Shown one piece after another: positions 14,286-30,289 of a DNA stretch of 64,000 nt (position 1 is its first letter; every line of letters begins with the position of its first letter). The notes beneath the pieces are model-generated. The model did no database searches, had not been told where the DNA came from, and saw nothing but the letters and a program-made list of their open reading frames with translations. Made by a program: the position numbers and the translations under genes. This stretch comes from Scatophagus argus (Eukaryota; Chordata; Actinopteri; Scatophagidae). Location of the stretch: assembly GCF_020382885.2 (NCBI RefSeq), contig NC_058495.1, forward strand, positions 21,372,127 through 21,436,126. The letters are read 5' to 3'.

Positions 14286-15020
14286 GCAGTATGTGTCTGT
14301 CATGTTTGTTTATTGTGAGACATGAGTTTTTACTGAATTAAAAAAAAAAAAAGTAATTTTACTCACTATACTGAAATCTTAATATTAAAGGAGAGGTTCA
14401 CTAGTTTTCGAGTTTGTCTTAAATCGGTGGTTAGGTGTCCATTAGGACAGTCAAAGTCCAAAGTTTTGCTTGCTGAAAATATTCCTCCTGTTTGTAGTGG
14501 TCTTTGAGACAAACCCTCACAGTAACAAATAGAAGACACTCCACAGTCCTCATCATCCCATCTGCCTGTTGCTTTAAGATAAAATGGTGAACTTGTCCTT
14601 TACTCTTCACACTCATACATATGTTTTCAGTCACTCTGGCTACTACATTACTTCTTATCTACTCATCAAAAATAATTTTAAGTCATGATAATGATCATTG
14701 TCGTTTATCTGTTTGTGTGTTTGGCATTGGGCACAGTTTGAATTTGCACCTCACTGATATTTTATATTTGCACTCTTCTCCACTTTGTGCTGCAGCTTCT
14801 GCACGCGAATTTCCTTCAGGATAAATTAAGTTTTAATCTATAAATCAGAATTAATGCTGTTAACGATGGCTCTGGTCCAATTTAAGTGTATGAGTTAGTG
14901 GGCATACGCAGTTGCTAAGTTGAGCTCTCTGATATTATATTAACCACAGCTGTGGTTTTCCTGCTATGTTCAGTCAGAGTGTTATTTTAGTCATGTTTGC
15001 TATTTGAGAGTGAAAAAAAA

Positions 15021-15486
15021 TACACTATATTGACAAAAGAATTGGGACGTCTTTATTATTGAATTCAGGTGTGGTATGGGGCTGTTTTTGTTTTGTGGCA
15101 GCAGTTTGATGAAGGCCCTTCTCTATTCCAGCATGACTGTGCCCCAGTGCACAAAGCAAGGACCACAAAGACATGGTGGATGAGTTCAGTGTGGAAGAAC
15201 TTGTCACGGAGTCCTGACCTCAACCCTGTCGAACACCTTTGGGATGAACTGGAATAGAGATTGCAAGCCAGGCCTTTTGGCTCAACATCAGTGCCTGACC
15301 TCACAAGTGCTCCACTGCATGAATGAGCAAAAATTTCCACAGAAACACTAAAAAAAAATAAAAGCCTTTCCAGAAGAGTGGAAGCTTCCACTGCCACAAC
15401 AGGGGGACCAACTCCTTAGAATGCAATGTCACCAATGTTGTCATTGGTGTAATGGTAAGGTGTCCCAATACTTTTGTCCATATATA
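15021..15486 (+). mobile_element. Tc1/mariner-like element remnant (internally deleted)
   Basis: The left end (TATATTGACAAAAGAATTGGGAC) and the right end, read in reverse, (TATATGGACAAAAGTATTGGGAC) are near-identical inverted termini next to TA dinucleotides. Between them lies the 3' part of a transposase-like frame (about 15069-15257), with FQHDCAPVHKAR and DLNPVEHLWDELE. These are typical of the DDE catalytic region of Tc1-like transposases. The frame ends early and the 5' two thirds of a normal element are missing, so it cannot be autonomous. It lies between ccdc120 and srpk3. Confidence 0.85.
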
Positions 15487-15560
15487 TCTAGCCTTCCTGG
15501 GACTTGTCACCAAACTTTATGCAGCCCACTCATAAAAATGCAAAGGTTGAAGTTTTGTTT

Positions 15561-15596
15561 GATTTTGTTGTCCCGTAACAACAGGACAACAAAATC
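15561..15596. repeat. Short perfect inverted repeat
   Basis: GATTTTGTTGTCC (15561-15573) and its exact reverse complement GGACAACAAAATC (15584-15596) flank a 10-nt spacer. It lies about 75 bp beyond the right end of the Tc1-like remnant. It is too short and AT-rich to assign a role. Confidence 0.6.
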
Positions 15597-17065
15597 CCAT
15601 AAGATGTTTTTACAGTCAATTTTCCTGTGATTATTTATCTATTTTTTTAAAATGTGTAATCTATAGTGTAACATCAAATTTCTTCACAGGAGTTAATTTT
15701 GACTACTGGTGTTATATATTTATTTATTTTTCATCTCTGTAAGGAACGTCACAGATGGAATTATAAACAAATAGATGAGAGAAAGACCTCCCCGCTGGAA
15801 ATAGCACTGGTAGCTACATAGTGATAAATGTCAGAAACACAGGACAGCAGCACTTTGCTATTCCTGGACCTTAGTGGTTTACACAGACCAGAGTGAGGAG
15901 CAGAGCAGGCGGGCTGAGGGACTCTGCAGTTGTCCTCGTGACAGGCTCTTTTTACCTCTCGCCTTACGAACATTAAACCTGGATATATCACACTCAGGGG
16001 TAAGTAGGCTCCTCCTCTGATATTGTTGAGAATTTAGCACAAGCTCACAGAGTTTTTGTAGCCTGCCACAAACCATCATCGTTAAGACCAGCAATGTGTA
16101 CAACACTTGTTTAGTCCAGCACAAGAACAAACTAGACTTCCTGCAAACCCTTCAAAATAAAATTATGCTAGACCATGCTGGCAAAAAGCAACAGAAGTCA
16201 ATGAATAAATGGGAAGTGTATGCAGTATGTAAAATAGTAAAAATGAGTTATTTGATATGAATACATTCTAGTTTCAGATTAAAGCTTGAACTATATTGCA
16301 GTTGTGTGAAGTCTAATTTACCTACTTTCATGCTGTCTGGTAAAATAAACTAGTTTTGTTTTTGAAATATAAGTCTTCTATTTGTGTCTATTCTAAAATG
16401 AGAAAAAACTGTGAAGTGGCAAAATGTGCATGTCTGACGCATTTTAAGTTTATCTGCTGTATGCTGTATTAATATGTGACAGGATATGACAGACTCTCTC
16501 AGGTTTTATCAGCCAAACCAGGATTGGTGTACTGCTGGTCTTTTTTTGACTTTTATTTTGAAGTGCTGGTAATTTGGCATTTTCCTGATTCTTATCTAAT
16601 GTCACTGACTTGATCTTTTGTACACATCAGTAAATCTTGACAGCGCCATGACACAGTGTGTAACCACACAGAAAAAAGCCCACCTTAGCTTTTACTGAGC
16701 AGAGTGTGACCTGTGTGAAAGACTGTATCATTCTGAACACTACTGTCTTAACAAACTGATTGCTCGAGCCAGATAAACCTCGAAAGAAGGTGAATTAATC
16801 TGAACTGCCAGGCGTTCATGTTTACAACTGTTGCGTCCACACTGTAGTCATCCATGCGAAATCAGGAAGAGTTCAGTTGCAGCTGGGCCAGTGTCAGGAG
16901 CTATTTACGTTGACATGCCATTCATCCAGCTAAAAATAAAACATACACATTCACTGGCCCCTTTCGAAATGTCATAGCAAACAACCTCCTGCAATCAGTG
17001 ACTTAAAGTACAGACAGGCTGTCAGAGACAAACAGCTAGTGAACTCTTCCTCCGGAGATGTGAGC

Positions 17066-22288
<5,223 letters not shown>

Positions 22289-22600
22289 GCATACCAGTTC
22301 CGTCTTGTTCAGAGGCCAGTGGACTGCTGTCTGCTTTGGACCAGGCTTGGACACATCACATGTGACATGGGACTTGGACAGCTGTAGGTTATACAGTAGT
22401 TGTCTGGTGCTGGCATCATGAACACAGAGTGAGATCCTTTTCACAGATGGGCTGCTTGTTCTTTTACTATTTTAATGGAAGTCACATAAAATTCAGTCAC
22501 AGCAATGATAAACAAGAAGTTTTGTCTTACTGTAAAACTACCTTGTGACATGATGACAAAGTTCTTGAATTTAAATAAACTGACATATGACGGATTTAAT
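22289..22600 (+). other. srpk3: srpk3 3' UTR with poly(A) signal
   Basis: Follows the TAA at 22286-22288. AATAAA at 22574-22579 gives a short 3' UTR of about 300 nt. No coding signal is present. Confidence 0.6.
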
Positions 22601-24839
22601 TTTTGTTTCTAAGAAAGCTGTAGTAGCTAAGGACTTGGCTTGAGATCTGCACTCGCTGCTGGGTTGCATGGAAGCAGGCTGAGCAGTGCACTGGGCTGTG
22701 CGTGCTGCTTTGTTTGAAGCAGTGGAAAAGTGGTTTTAGAGTGCAGTTGTCGTGTTGTATATGTAGACATGTCTCCACATCAATTGCATCTATAGGTTCC
22801 TCTGTCCACACCTGTGTGTGTGTGTGTGTGTAATGAAGTATTAATCAGAGGCAAAAGATGAATTTCTACCCATTGGGAATAATAACATTTTTTTTCTTTT
22901 TCTCCTAAAAAAGCAAATTGAGTCCTAACCATTCAGAAATGCTTATGTAAATAATGAAAGAGTAGTCATAAACCAGTGTGAGATAGTTTTATTCATTTAC
23001 TAATAGCCTTAGCTTTGGTTGCAAATGATGGAGGGCCATCATCAGCACAAACATTCCTCTCAACAAAGTTCCTCATGCCAAAGATGGCATGAGTGGGTGA
23101 AGGGCTGTTCATGAACATGCATGTTGTAATCCACCACGGCTTCTTTGCAGAATTCATTTTCCTGATATCATAATGGCCTCAGGAAATCTCTTCAGGCTTT
23201 GGTCTCCACAAAACAGCAGAAAATTTGCTGTATATCTACTGTTAAGTTATCCTGAATCTGAGGAGCACTTCAGTCAAACACCATAAGAAATCTGGTCTGG
23301 TTTTTGGAGGTGGTAAACTCCAAAGGTAGGGATATAAAGGACAAAACCTGCTGTGCAGGACCAGGGTGAAGAGCAGCAAGATGTCTCTTTGTCACACACG
23401 TGGTGAGTAGTAAAGGCACAGCAGCAAAGCATGTGTTGTTCTCTTTTAACAATTTCATTATAGACGGGGGCAATGTCTGTAAGCATTTTCTGTTTTGATT
23501 GTCTTGTCTGTTTGGGTTGCTGTATCTGATGATGATATGCTTGTTTTCTGTCCCGAGAGTGGTTTCATCTAACCTAACTGTTCTGCTGAAGCAGAAGGAG
23601 TGGCCAGGTTAAACCTGGGATGATTTCTCTGCTCAGCTTCTCTGCAGATGAATTATTTAATAGTTTAATAATAAAGGCTACACCATGTTCCCCCACGTGT
23701 GTGCACTCATGTCATGATACAAAGGGCTGCGCTTGCGTCACTGTGTCAAGGTAAGCTAGCCTGTGCAGTAGAAGTTTTCTACTGTCTCTGTTAGAGATTT
23801 TGGGGAAGTTAATTGTTTTATTAAACAGAGCCCTCTCTATTGCTTCTGGAGATCCGTGTGTTATGTTCAGTCTTTCTCACGTCATTTACATCCAGGGGAA
23901 AGTTGTCTGCACTAACAGACCTAAATGCCTGCTTACTTGACGACCTACCCAGCCATTTGATCAGCAAATCCATTTCTTAATTTCTTCACTTATTGACAGC
24001 TCATGGGTTGATTGAGTTCAGGTAAGTCAGGGGACACTGACTGCAATTCCTATTGATCCCCTTTAGATGAACTGTGACTGGGCCTCCCTCTGAGCAGTGT
24101 AGGCTTTATGGAGTGTGAATATGGGTGGTAGTAAACATTATTCTCTTGATGCTTGGATCCGTGGTCGAAATGTGTGAACCTTGTTCTCATATCTGTTGCT
24201 GCTGCCTCCAGAACTACAGGCAGCTTCAGCTTTTTACCATTAAACTTCCTTTTCTGTGAAGGCCAGCTTGGTTTTGCCTGCATCTGCTTTGTTACCGACT
24301 GCTTCTAAGCTGATTCTGGAGCTTGTGATTTTCTGGAGTCCTCAGTCCTCATAGAGGACTGAACCTGCTTCGATACCATCTTGTGAATCTTTTACTTCGT
24401 TTTCAGCTGGGACAGCTACCGACTTGGCTGCGATGAAGTGCAGTGTAGCTTTGTTTTGAAATCCTTAAAATCCCCATACTAAGTCATCATCGTTTTTACT
24501 ATGCTGTCCTCAATGAAAGTTGCCATGTTGGTGTACTTTCAGTTGTACAGCTAGCCTGCTTAACAGGATCATTTGGGAATACACACAAATAAGTAAATAG
24601 TGAATAATATCTCTATCAGTAGAGAAAAGATTACTGATACAAATTAGTGAGAACAGGCACATCAAGGTGTCATCTCACTTCCTCTTCAGTGCAGCTGTTT
24701 GCAATCACCACTAGGTGGTACTAAAGAACACAAAGAAACACAATCCAATATTTCCAATACTGCGTGTGTGTGTGTGAGAGAGAGATATTTGTCATGGATT
24801 CCTTGCATGCTCAGATTCAGCAGCTCTTTGAGAGGGGGA
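22601..24839. other. Intergenic region srpk3 - comt
   Basis: It contains a short GT repeat (about 22813-22831), the decayed minus-strand coding-like tract at 22985-24525 (separate entry), a CTCF-like core CCACTAGGTGGT at 24708-24719, and a GT/GA repeat near 24764-24785. Nothing else was recognised. Confidence 0.5.
22985..24525 (-). pseudogene. Unidentified decayed coding-like tract
   Basis: Read on the minus strand, an ATG in good context at 24525 (ACCAACATGGCA) begins a frame that continues to 24050 but has stops at several points (for example near 24480, 24420 and 24305). Its last part, 24283-24050, is open and rich in Lys, Ser and His. Further open pieces in shifting frames follow at about 23970-23820, 23486-23270 and 23185-22985. 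The last is an open run of about 50 codons after a single stop, ending in TGA immediately followed by AATAAA. This pattern of long same-strand open blocks with scattered stops and frameshifts suggests a dead intronless gene or retrocopy. I do not recognise the protein. It may still be chance. Confidence 0.3.
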
Positions 24840-24966
24840 TGAAAGGAAGAGGAGGGAGGAGTTAGTCTCGTGTAGGTGCAGGCTTATGTCAGTTAGAAAA
24901 CACGTATTTTCCCGTGGCAGCGAGACAAGGTGGGACGAGTACAGAGAGCTCTGCCTGCCGACACAT
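24840..24966 (+). other. comt: Putative 5' UTR exon and promoter area of comt
   Basis: A relatively GC-rich segment ends at a strong donor (ACACAT|GTGAGT, exon end 24966), about 1.2 kb before the first coding exon of comt on the same strand. A (GT)n(GA)n tract precedes it. There is no coding frame. Assignment to comt is by position only. Confidence 0.4.
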
Positions 24967-25526
24967 GTGAGTCTTATTTTCTATTAGATTTTAATGGCAG
25001 AATCTTGATTTAATGGCAGAAGCATGATTTAATGCTGGTGATTTTTTCTTCTCAGTAAAGCCATTTTCAAACAACAAATGTTATAGTGTAAAGTGTTATA
25101 GCTTCAAAAATAAATAAGTTTGGGATATTTGGAACATTTGGATGGCCTTTGCATTTCCGTTCTCCTTCCTGTTCTTTCACATTTAAGTTTTTGACAGTTT
25201 GATAAGCATAAAGATCAATAGTCAGATAATATGTGCAGCATGCAACTGGTGCAATCATCTCTTATTTGTACAATGCACAATAAAATATGTGTCTGTTTAT
25301 CAAGCCATGCCAAACATTCTGCATTTCTTCTTCTGAATCTCTTGGTTGTAAGTGCGTTAGGATGAAGCGAAAGTAAAGGTTAAAGTACCAGTGCGCTGCC
25401 TTTTGTGACATGGCTCTTAACCCCCAGCCAGTTGCCATGCAACTCAAACTCCAAATCAAAAGGAATTACCTCAACCAGCACTAGGCTTTCACAGTTGCAT
25501 TAAGAGTGCAGGGTAATTGCCAGCAT

Positions 25527-25540
25527 TGCCCTCTGCGGCT
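25527..25540 (-). promoter_or_regulatory. Candidate CTCF-like motif
   Basis: Minus-strand reading GCCGCAGAGGGCAA matches the CCGCAGAGGGCA form of the CTCF core. It lies between the putative comt 5' exon and the first coding exon. Motif evidence only. Confidence 0.3.
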
Positions 25541-26126
25541 TTCCCACAGGATTTAGGATTTAGATTCTGGTTGTGCTTTTCTCCTCCTTTGTGCTCCGTT
25601 CTTCTGTATCTCAATCTTTGTGCGTGTGTGTAAACTGGAATCTGCAAATGTATAATCAAAATCTGTGCACACATAATCTTATCTGTAAATGTTTAAACAA
25701 ACAAATAACAAATACCAAAAAGAAAAACAACCCCTCCAAATCTGTAATCAGATTTGCAAGCGTATTGAAATTTGTAAATGTGTAGACAAAGCTGCAAATG
25801 CTTCCTAAGACCTGTCAATGTGTAAACTCATATCCCACAGCGATATCATCATATCGAGGGCTGTGTGGGTGCACAGCTTGGATCTGGCAGCAGCAGCTGA
25901 TAATGAAAATCAGAGCAGTGACAGTATTGTCCACTGCATAGTAAACACCCATCTCATTAGCTCTACACAAAGGTAGTGTGTGTGTGTGTATGTGTGTGTG
26001 TGGGTGTGGGGGTACGAGAGCTTTCATTTATCTTATGCAGATGTGTTGTTATTGCACTGTGCGTCACAGCCTCTTCCCGTATAAGCACGCTGAACTGATA
26101 TTCAGGCTCTGTGTCTTGGTTGCAGG

Positions 26127-29107
26127 ATGTGGCTGACTCTTGTCTACTGTTGCACCGGTGGAGCCGCTCTGCTGTACGGGCTGTACAGATGGGTGATACC
26201 CGCTGCTGTGCAGTATCACGGAGGATTGGCCCTCATTTGGCACGATGTCATTGTGGAACAGATGCTGGACGTACTGACTCAGTCCACACGTCCTCAGGTG
26301 TGCCTTCAATATGCAGTTTTCGCCTTGTGTAAGAGCAGCCCTGACACACTAACGACTAAAGAAGTGTGATGCAGTCTGTAAGTACATGATGATGATATTT
26401 AGGCTGGTAGAAAATCGGGCCAGAGATTGACAGGCGGGTCGGAGCAGCGTGTGCTGTTATGCGGACGCTGTACCTGTGCGTCGTGGTGAAGAGAGAGTTA
26501 AGCTCTCGATTCACCGGTCAATCTACGTTCAAACCCTCACTTATGGTGATGTGGGTAGTGACCGACAGAACAAGCCGAAATGAGTTTCCTACGCAAGGTG
26601 GCCGGGCTCAGCCTTAAAGATACGGCGAGCAGATCGGACATCCGGGAGCGGCTCAAAGTGATGTTGAAACTTCTATTCAGATCTGTGTCTTCATCCATGT
26701 TCAGTAAGCTTTTAGTAAAACAAGTCAGGTGCAGGTGTGGAAACAATAAACCTGTTAAGTTTTAATTTAAGGCAGACTGGACCTGCTAAGCAGAATACAC
26801 ACAAACTGACACAAGGAAACGATCCTTTAATGAATTACTACAGAACTGAGTAACAGAAATCATGCTTAACTGTGAAGAAGAAGAAGAATCAGCTTTATTG
26901 ACAATATATATATTTTTACATACACACACTGAATTCGTCTTCTGCATTTGACCCATCCTGAAGCTGTGGACCCAGCTTCAGACAAAACAGGGTCAAACCA
27001 CAACAGAACAGACAAAACCTTTTACAGGTGTAATTAATACCATATCATTATATCATTCCTAATAGATACATTATATTTTGGCATCCCACTGCCCGGTTCA
27101 TCCCGGCTCACTGGGACACTTTGATACAACACGCCATAGTTGTTAGTTACACCTGATGCTTTTCCTGCTGAGACAAGCCAAAAGCCTTTAACATACTTGT
27201 GGGTGAAAAATATCCTGTTCTCATTAACACTGACTGTCAGGTTCTGTATCGAAATATATTGGGACATTAGGAAAGCCAGAAGAGTGGAAACTGAAGGACT
27301 TCATGCACAGCTTAAAGAGCTTACAAGAAGCAACTGGGCAGGAGGGTGGCAGGTCACTGTGATGATCAACTGATGGGAACAGGAAACGTGCTGAGGGTAG
27401 GAAAATAAAGATACATATTGAATTCCTTGGTCAACACATGTTTAGGATTAAACACAAGCCTCTTGAAATTTAAATGTCACTCCAGATCACATCTATCAAG
27501 CTGGTCTTTTTTTTTGACATAATGCCTGGACAATAAGTAAAACACCTTTTCTCATCAGGCTTCCTATGATTCGTTGATGATTGCTTTTAATTTATTATAA
27601 TCTAAAACATTTATACTTTATTTCATATTAAAAACGGAGAGTGTTCAGCTTTATTTTCACAGTGTGCAGGCCACACATTTCAATTCACTGATGTCTCTGT
27701 GGGATTATCTATGAAACATGTCCACTGTAGTACCTTTTGCCTCGAGTGCAATGTTTGATCACACTGAGCGCTTATACACAAACCTCAGGTGCTGGACACA
27801 AACATCAGTGCAAACGGAGAGGCAGCCACACATTAGGATCAAAGCTGGGGACATTTTAACATCACCTGGTTACATCACGAAGGAGGTGAACGTGATGGAA
27901 GAGAAACAGGACGTCTTTGTTAAAAGTTTTTATGTTTTCAGACCGAGGGAAACCAGTACAAATTTAATCAGCCTGCAGTTTGTGGTGAAAGTTGTTGAGC
28001 GACATTTTGCTGCTGCTCTACTGTGTGTGAGTGGAGAGTTCATCATCCTGTTGAAATTAATAGAATTTGTACAACAAAGATAGACACCAATAAATCTGGC
28101 TGGGATCTGGCACTCAAGTGTGGAGTCACATCAAGTTCTTTCATCTATGTTTAATAATCTACCATAAAAGCATTAATAAATGAATCATTAAAAATGGCTC
28201 GGCCTGTTGTAAAATGGTCCTGTTTATTCCTCCTCAGCGTCTCCTGAGTGCAGTACAGAAGAACGCCACTAGAGGGGACCCTCGCAGCGTGGTCAAAGCC
28301 ATCGATCAGTTCTGCAGACACAGCGAGTGGGCCATGAACGTGGGGGATGAGAAGGGTACTAATTTGTCATCATATAAATCATGCTGTCATGGGTAAAATC
28401 ATTTCCTTACTTGACTTTTACTACTACTTCTTTGTCACAGGCTGCATTCTTGACTCCGTGGTGTCTGAGGTAAACCCAGCCACTGTGTTGGAGCTGGGAA
28501 CCTACTGTGGCTACTCCACAGTGCGGATCGCCAGACTGCTCCCTCCTAACGCCAAGCTCATCACTCTTGAATTTAACCCGGACTTTACTCCGATTGCTCG
28601 TCAAGTCATTGCTTGGGCAGGATTAGAGGAAAAGGTAAAGCCAGACGTTTCCACGCAAACTGAAAAGCAATGAGTGACCCAGTGTGTGCAGGTCAGAACA
28701 CAGTATGTTTCTTCTTTCTAGGTTCAGTTAGTTGAAGGAGCATCTGGTGACTGGATCCCCAAAATGAAGGAGCAGTTTGGAGTGGAAACATTTGACTTGG
28801 TTTTCCTGGATCACTGGAAGGATCGGTACCTTCCTGACACAAAGCTGATGGAGGCAAGTTTGCTGTGCTTATTTCCAACTGCTCAAACTCTTGATTTGCC
28901 ATGACACCCTTTTTGCTGTTTATGCAGGAGTGTGGTCTCCTCCGGAAAGGCAGCGTCCTGCTGGCAGACAATGTCATCTGCCCTGGGACTCCTGACTACT
29001 TGGAATATGTTCGCAACAGCCCGCACTACAAAAGCCAGTACTTCAAGTCTCACCTGGAGTACACCAAAGCAGAGGATGGCTTGGAGAAGTCTGTCTTCTT
29101 AGGGTAG
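26127..29107 (+). CDS. comt: Catechol O-methyltransferase, membrane-anchored type
   Basis: Five coding exons: 26127-26297, 28238-28355, 28441-28634, 28722-28853 and 28928-29107, giving 264 residues. The enzyme transfers a methyl group from S-adenosylmethionine to catechols such as dopamine, with Mg2+. A hydrophobic N-terminal segment (about residues 4-28) suggests a single-pass membrane anchor. SAM-binding [16 protein letters not shown] starts at 112. The active-site residues fall at the same numbers as in human membrane COMT: D191 and K194 in LDHWKDRY, D219-N220 in LLADNV, and E249. HWKDRY separates it from the related TOMT/LRTOMT enzymes. Leu158 sits where human COMT has the Val/Met polymorphism. 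Intron 4 starts with GC (GAG|GCAAGT at 28854). The start is the first ATG after the acceptor at 26125, directly before the membrane segment. Confidence 0.95.
26420..26690 (+). mobile_element. Non-LTR retrotransposon (LINE) fragment, RT C-terminal part
   Basis: In one frame [16 protein letters not shown] (about 26501-26548) and, after a frameshift and a small deletion, [15 protein letters not shown]...SDIRERL (26577-26659) reproduce the region just after the reverse-transcriptase domain of common teleost LINEs ('LTYGHELWVVTER...AAEMSFLRRVAGLSLRD'). The WVVTER-type segment survives in a third frame. This is a truncated, frameshifted and inactive scrap. Confidence 0.8.
26876..27300 (-). repeat. 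Retroposon-like dispersed repeat with TTC tail
   Basis: Read on the minus strand it ends '...ggtcaaatgcagaagacgaattcagtgtgtgt...gtcaataaagctgattcttcttcttcttc'. That tail is one I associate with the 3' ends of teleost retroposed repeats. A 77-codon minus-strand open frame (27267-27034) lies in it but has no recognisable motif. The left limit is uncertain. Confidence 0.5.
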
Positions 29108-29348
29108 AAGGGAAGAAGTGTCATATTTTACATGGACACTAGCAAACTTCAGACCCCTGTTGTCTTGGGTTCACTTGGCAGATCAGTTAAATCTGTTTTT
29201 TCTAATACATTATAGAATGTGTTAACTTCAATTAAAAGTGATACATCATGTGAAGGTCAAACAAATAATTTGTGTTGTGTGCTTTTTGTGACACCACGTG
29301 ATGGAAGCCTCAATACTTGATGCACCGTTTGAGACATCAGTATTTGTA

Positions 29349-29363
29349 CAGTAGGTGGCAGCA
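29349..29363 (+). promoter_or_regulatory. Candidate CTCF-binding motif
   Basis: CAGTAGGTGGCAGCA is a strong match to the vertebrate CTCF core (C-A-x-x-AGGTGGCAG). It lies between comt and grm6. Motif evidence only. Confidence 0.4.
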
Positions 29364-29550
29364 GTGATGCTACCTTCGAGCATCTAATTGACAGATGAAG
29401 AGCTGCAAACTGATCCGGGGGCTGCTTTTCCCAGAGCATCAACTCAAATCAATAATAAATCTAATCTAGCTGCATTCTGTGGTGCACAAACCCATTTTGT
29501 GCTCTGATATTCTCCACTATTGCACCTGCATTGACAGGTATGTGAAGAGG

Positions 29551-29551
<1 letters not shown>

Positions 29552-29610
<59 letters not shown>
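29552..29610 (+). repeat. Compound GT/GA microsatellite
   Basis: An uninterrupted GT repeat of about 16 units passes directly into a GA repeat of about 13 units. Confidence 0.95.
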
Positions 29611-30069
29611 TATGAATCAAATTGCTGCGCATCTAATCTCTCAAAGTGACAGAGTTCCATCATACTGGAGGGGGGAGGGAGGGAGGGAGGGTTCTGCATT
29701 TGGTCCAGCTGTACGAATAAAAAAAAAGAAATGGGCTCGTCCACCTAGTGCTTTCTTCACAGACGCCTGTATGATAATCCCAATCTGTGGCCATTAGTGC
29801 ACTGAGAGAACAAGCAAGGAGAGGGTTCAGCAGGGGGGAGAGAGAGAGAGAGAGAGAGTGAGGGAATGAGGGGGGGAGTGCCTGGACAGAGATGCACGCA
29901 GAGGAAAAAGAATGAGGGAGGGAGAGAGAGAGAGCTTTTAAGGGATTTGGTAGTGATTTGTAGAATCTCACTGCTGTAATGTTGCGCTTTTCCTCCACTT
30001 TTCCCTGATTCTGCCATGATACCATACTCCGAAGCCTCAAAAGTCAATGTTTTCATTTTGCCTTGATAA

Positions 30070-30289
30070 ACCACAACTGCTTCTTTTTTAGACCATTGTT
30101 CTCAGTGTGTTGTGGCTATTTTTGAGAGTGCACAGCGGCCGTCTGAGATGATAGAGGATTTACTTTTGGTGAGGAGAGGAGAGCCCTTGCCTCTACATAC
30201 GTAATCGCATTTCGGACCACGGATGGAGGCCTGTTTGGAAGAGCTCATGTGATGAATAAATTAAAGCCCGGTCAATGAGGAATGGGCAG
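30070..30289 (+). other. grm6: Putative 5' UTR exon of grm6
   Basis: The segment ends at a consensus donor (GGGCAG|GTAAGA, exon end 30289). The next matching acceptor on this strand is at 31329-31330, just ahead of the grm6 start. It contains several short upstream ATGs and no long frame. The 5' limit is arbitrary. The purine-rich microsatellites at 29.55-29.94 kb lie directly upstream. Confidence 0.4.

Larger units (their letters stand above)
14286..16940. other. Intergenic region ccdc120 - srpk3
   Basis: Apart from the Tc1-like remnant at 15021-15486 and a small perfect hairpin at 15561-15596, I see no gene or RNA here. The open frames between 15761 and 16130 overlap on the minus strand, lack conserved motifs and are judged random. 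The srpk3 promoter and 5' UTR should lie toward the right end of this stretch, but no clear core promoter element was identified. Confidence 0.5.
26298..28237 (+). other. comt: comt intron 1, repeat-rich
   Basis: Holds a non-LTR reverse-transcriptase fragment (26420-26680), a second dispersed repeat on the minus strand (about 26876-27300), and a 121-codon open frame at 27718-28083 that is followed 11 nt later by an AATAAA-type hexamer but resembles nothing I know. The acceptor at 28236-28237 is supported by comt homology. Confidence 0.6.
29108..30000. other. comt 3' UTR and intergenic microsatellites
   Basis: No clear AATAAA close to the comt stop was found except the variant AATTAAA near 29230. 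A CTCF-like motif lies at 29349-29363. Next come (GT)n at 29552-29584 directly joined to (GA)n at 29585-29610, a GGGA-rich tract at 29669-29691 and (AG)n at about 29838-29858. The open frames here are translations of these microsatellites. Confidence 0.7.

Noticed and set aside
29517-30074. Several overlapping open frames on both strands (for example 75, 126 and 105 codons)
   Set aside because: They are translations of GT, GA and GGGA microsatellites (His-Thr, Glu-Arg, Ser-Leu runs) with no gene structure.
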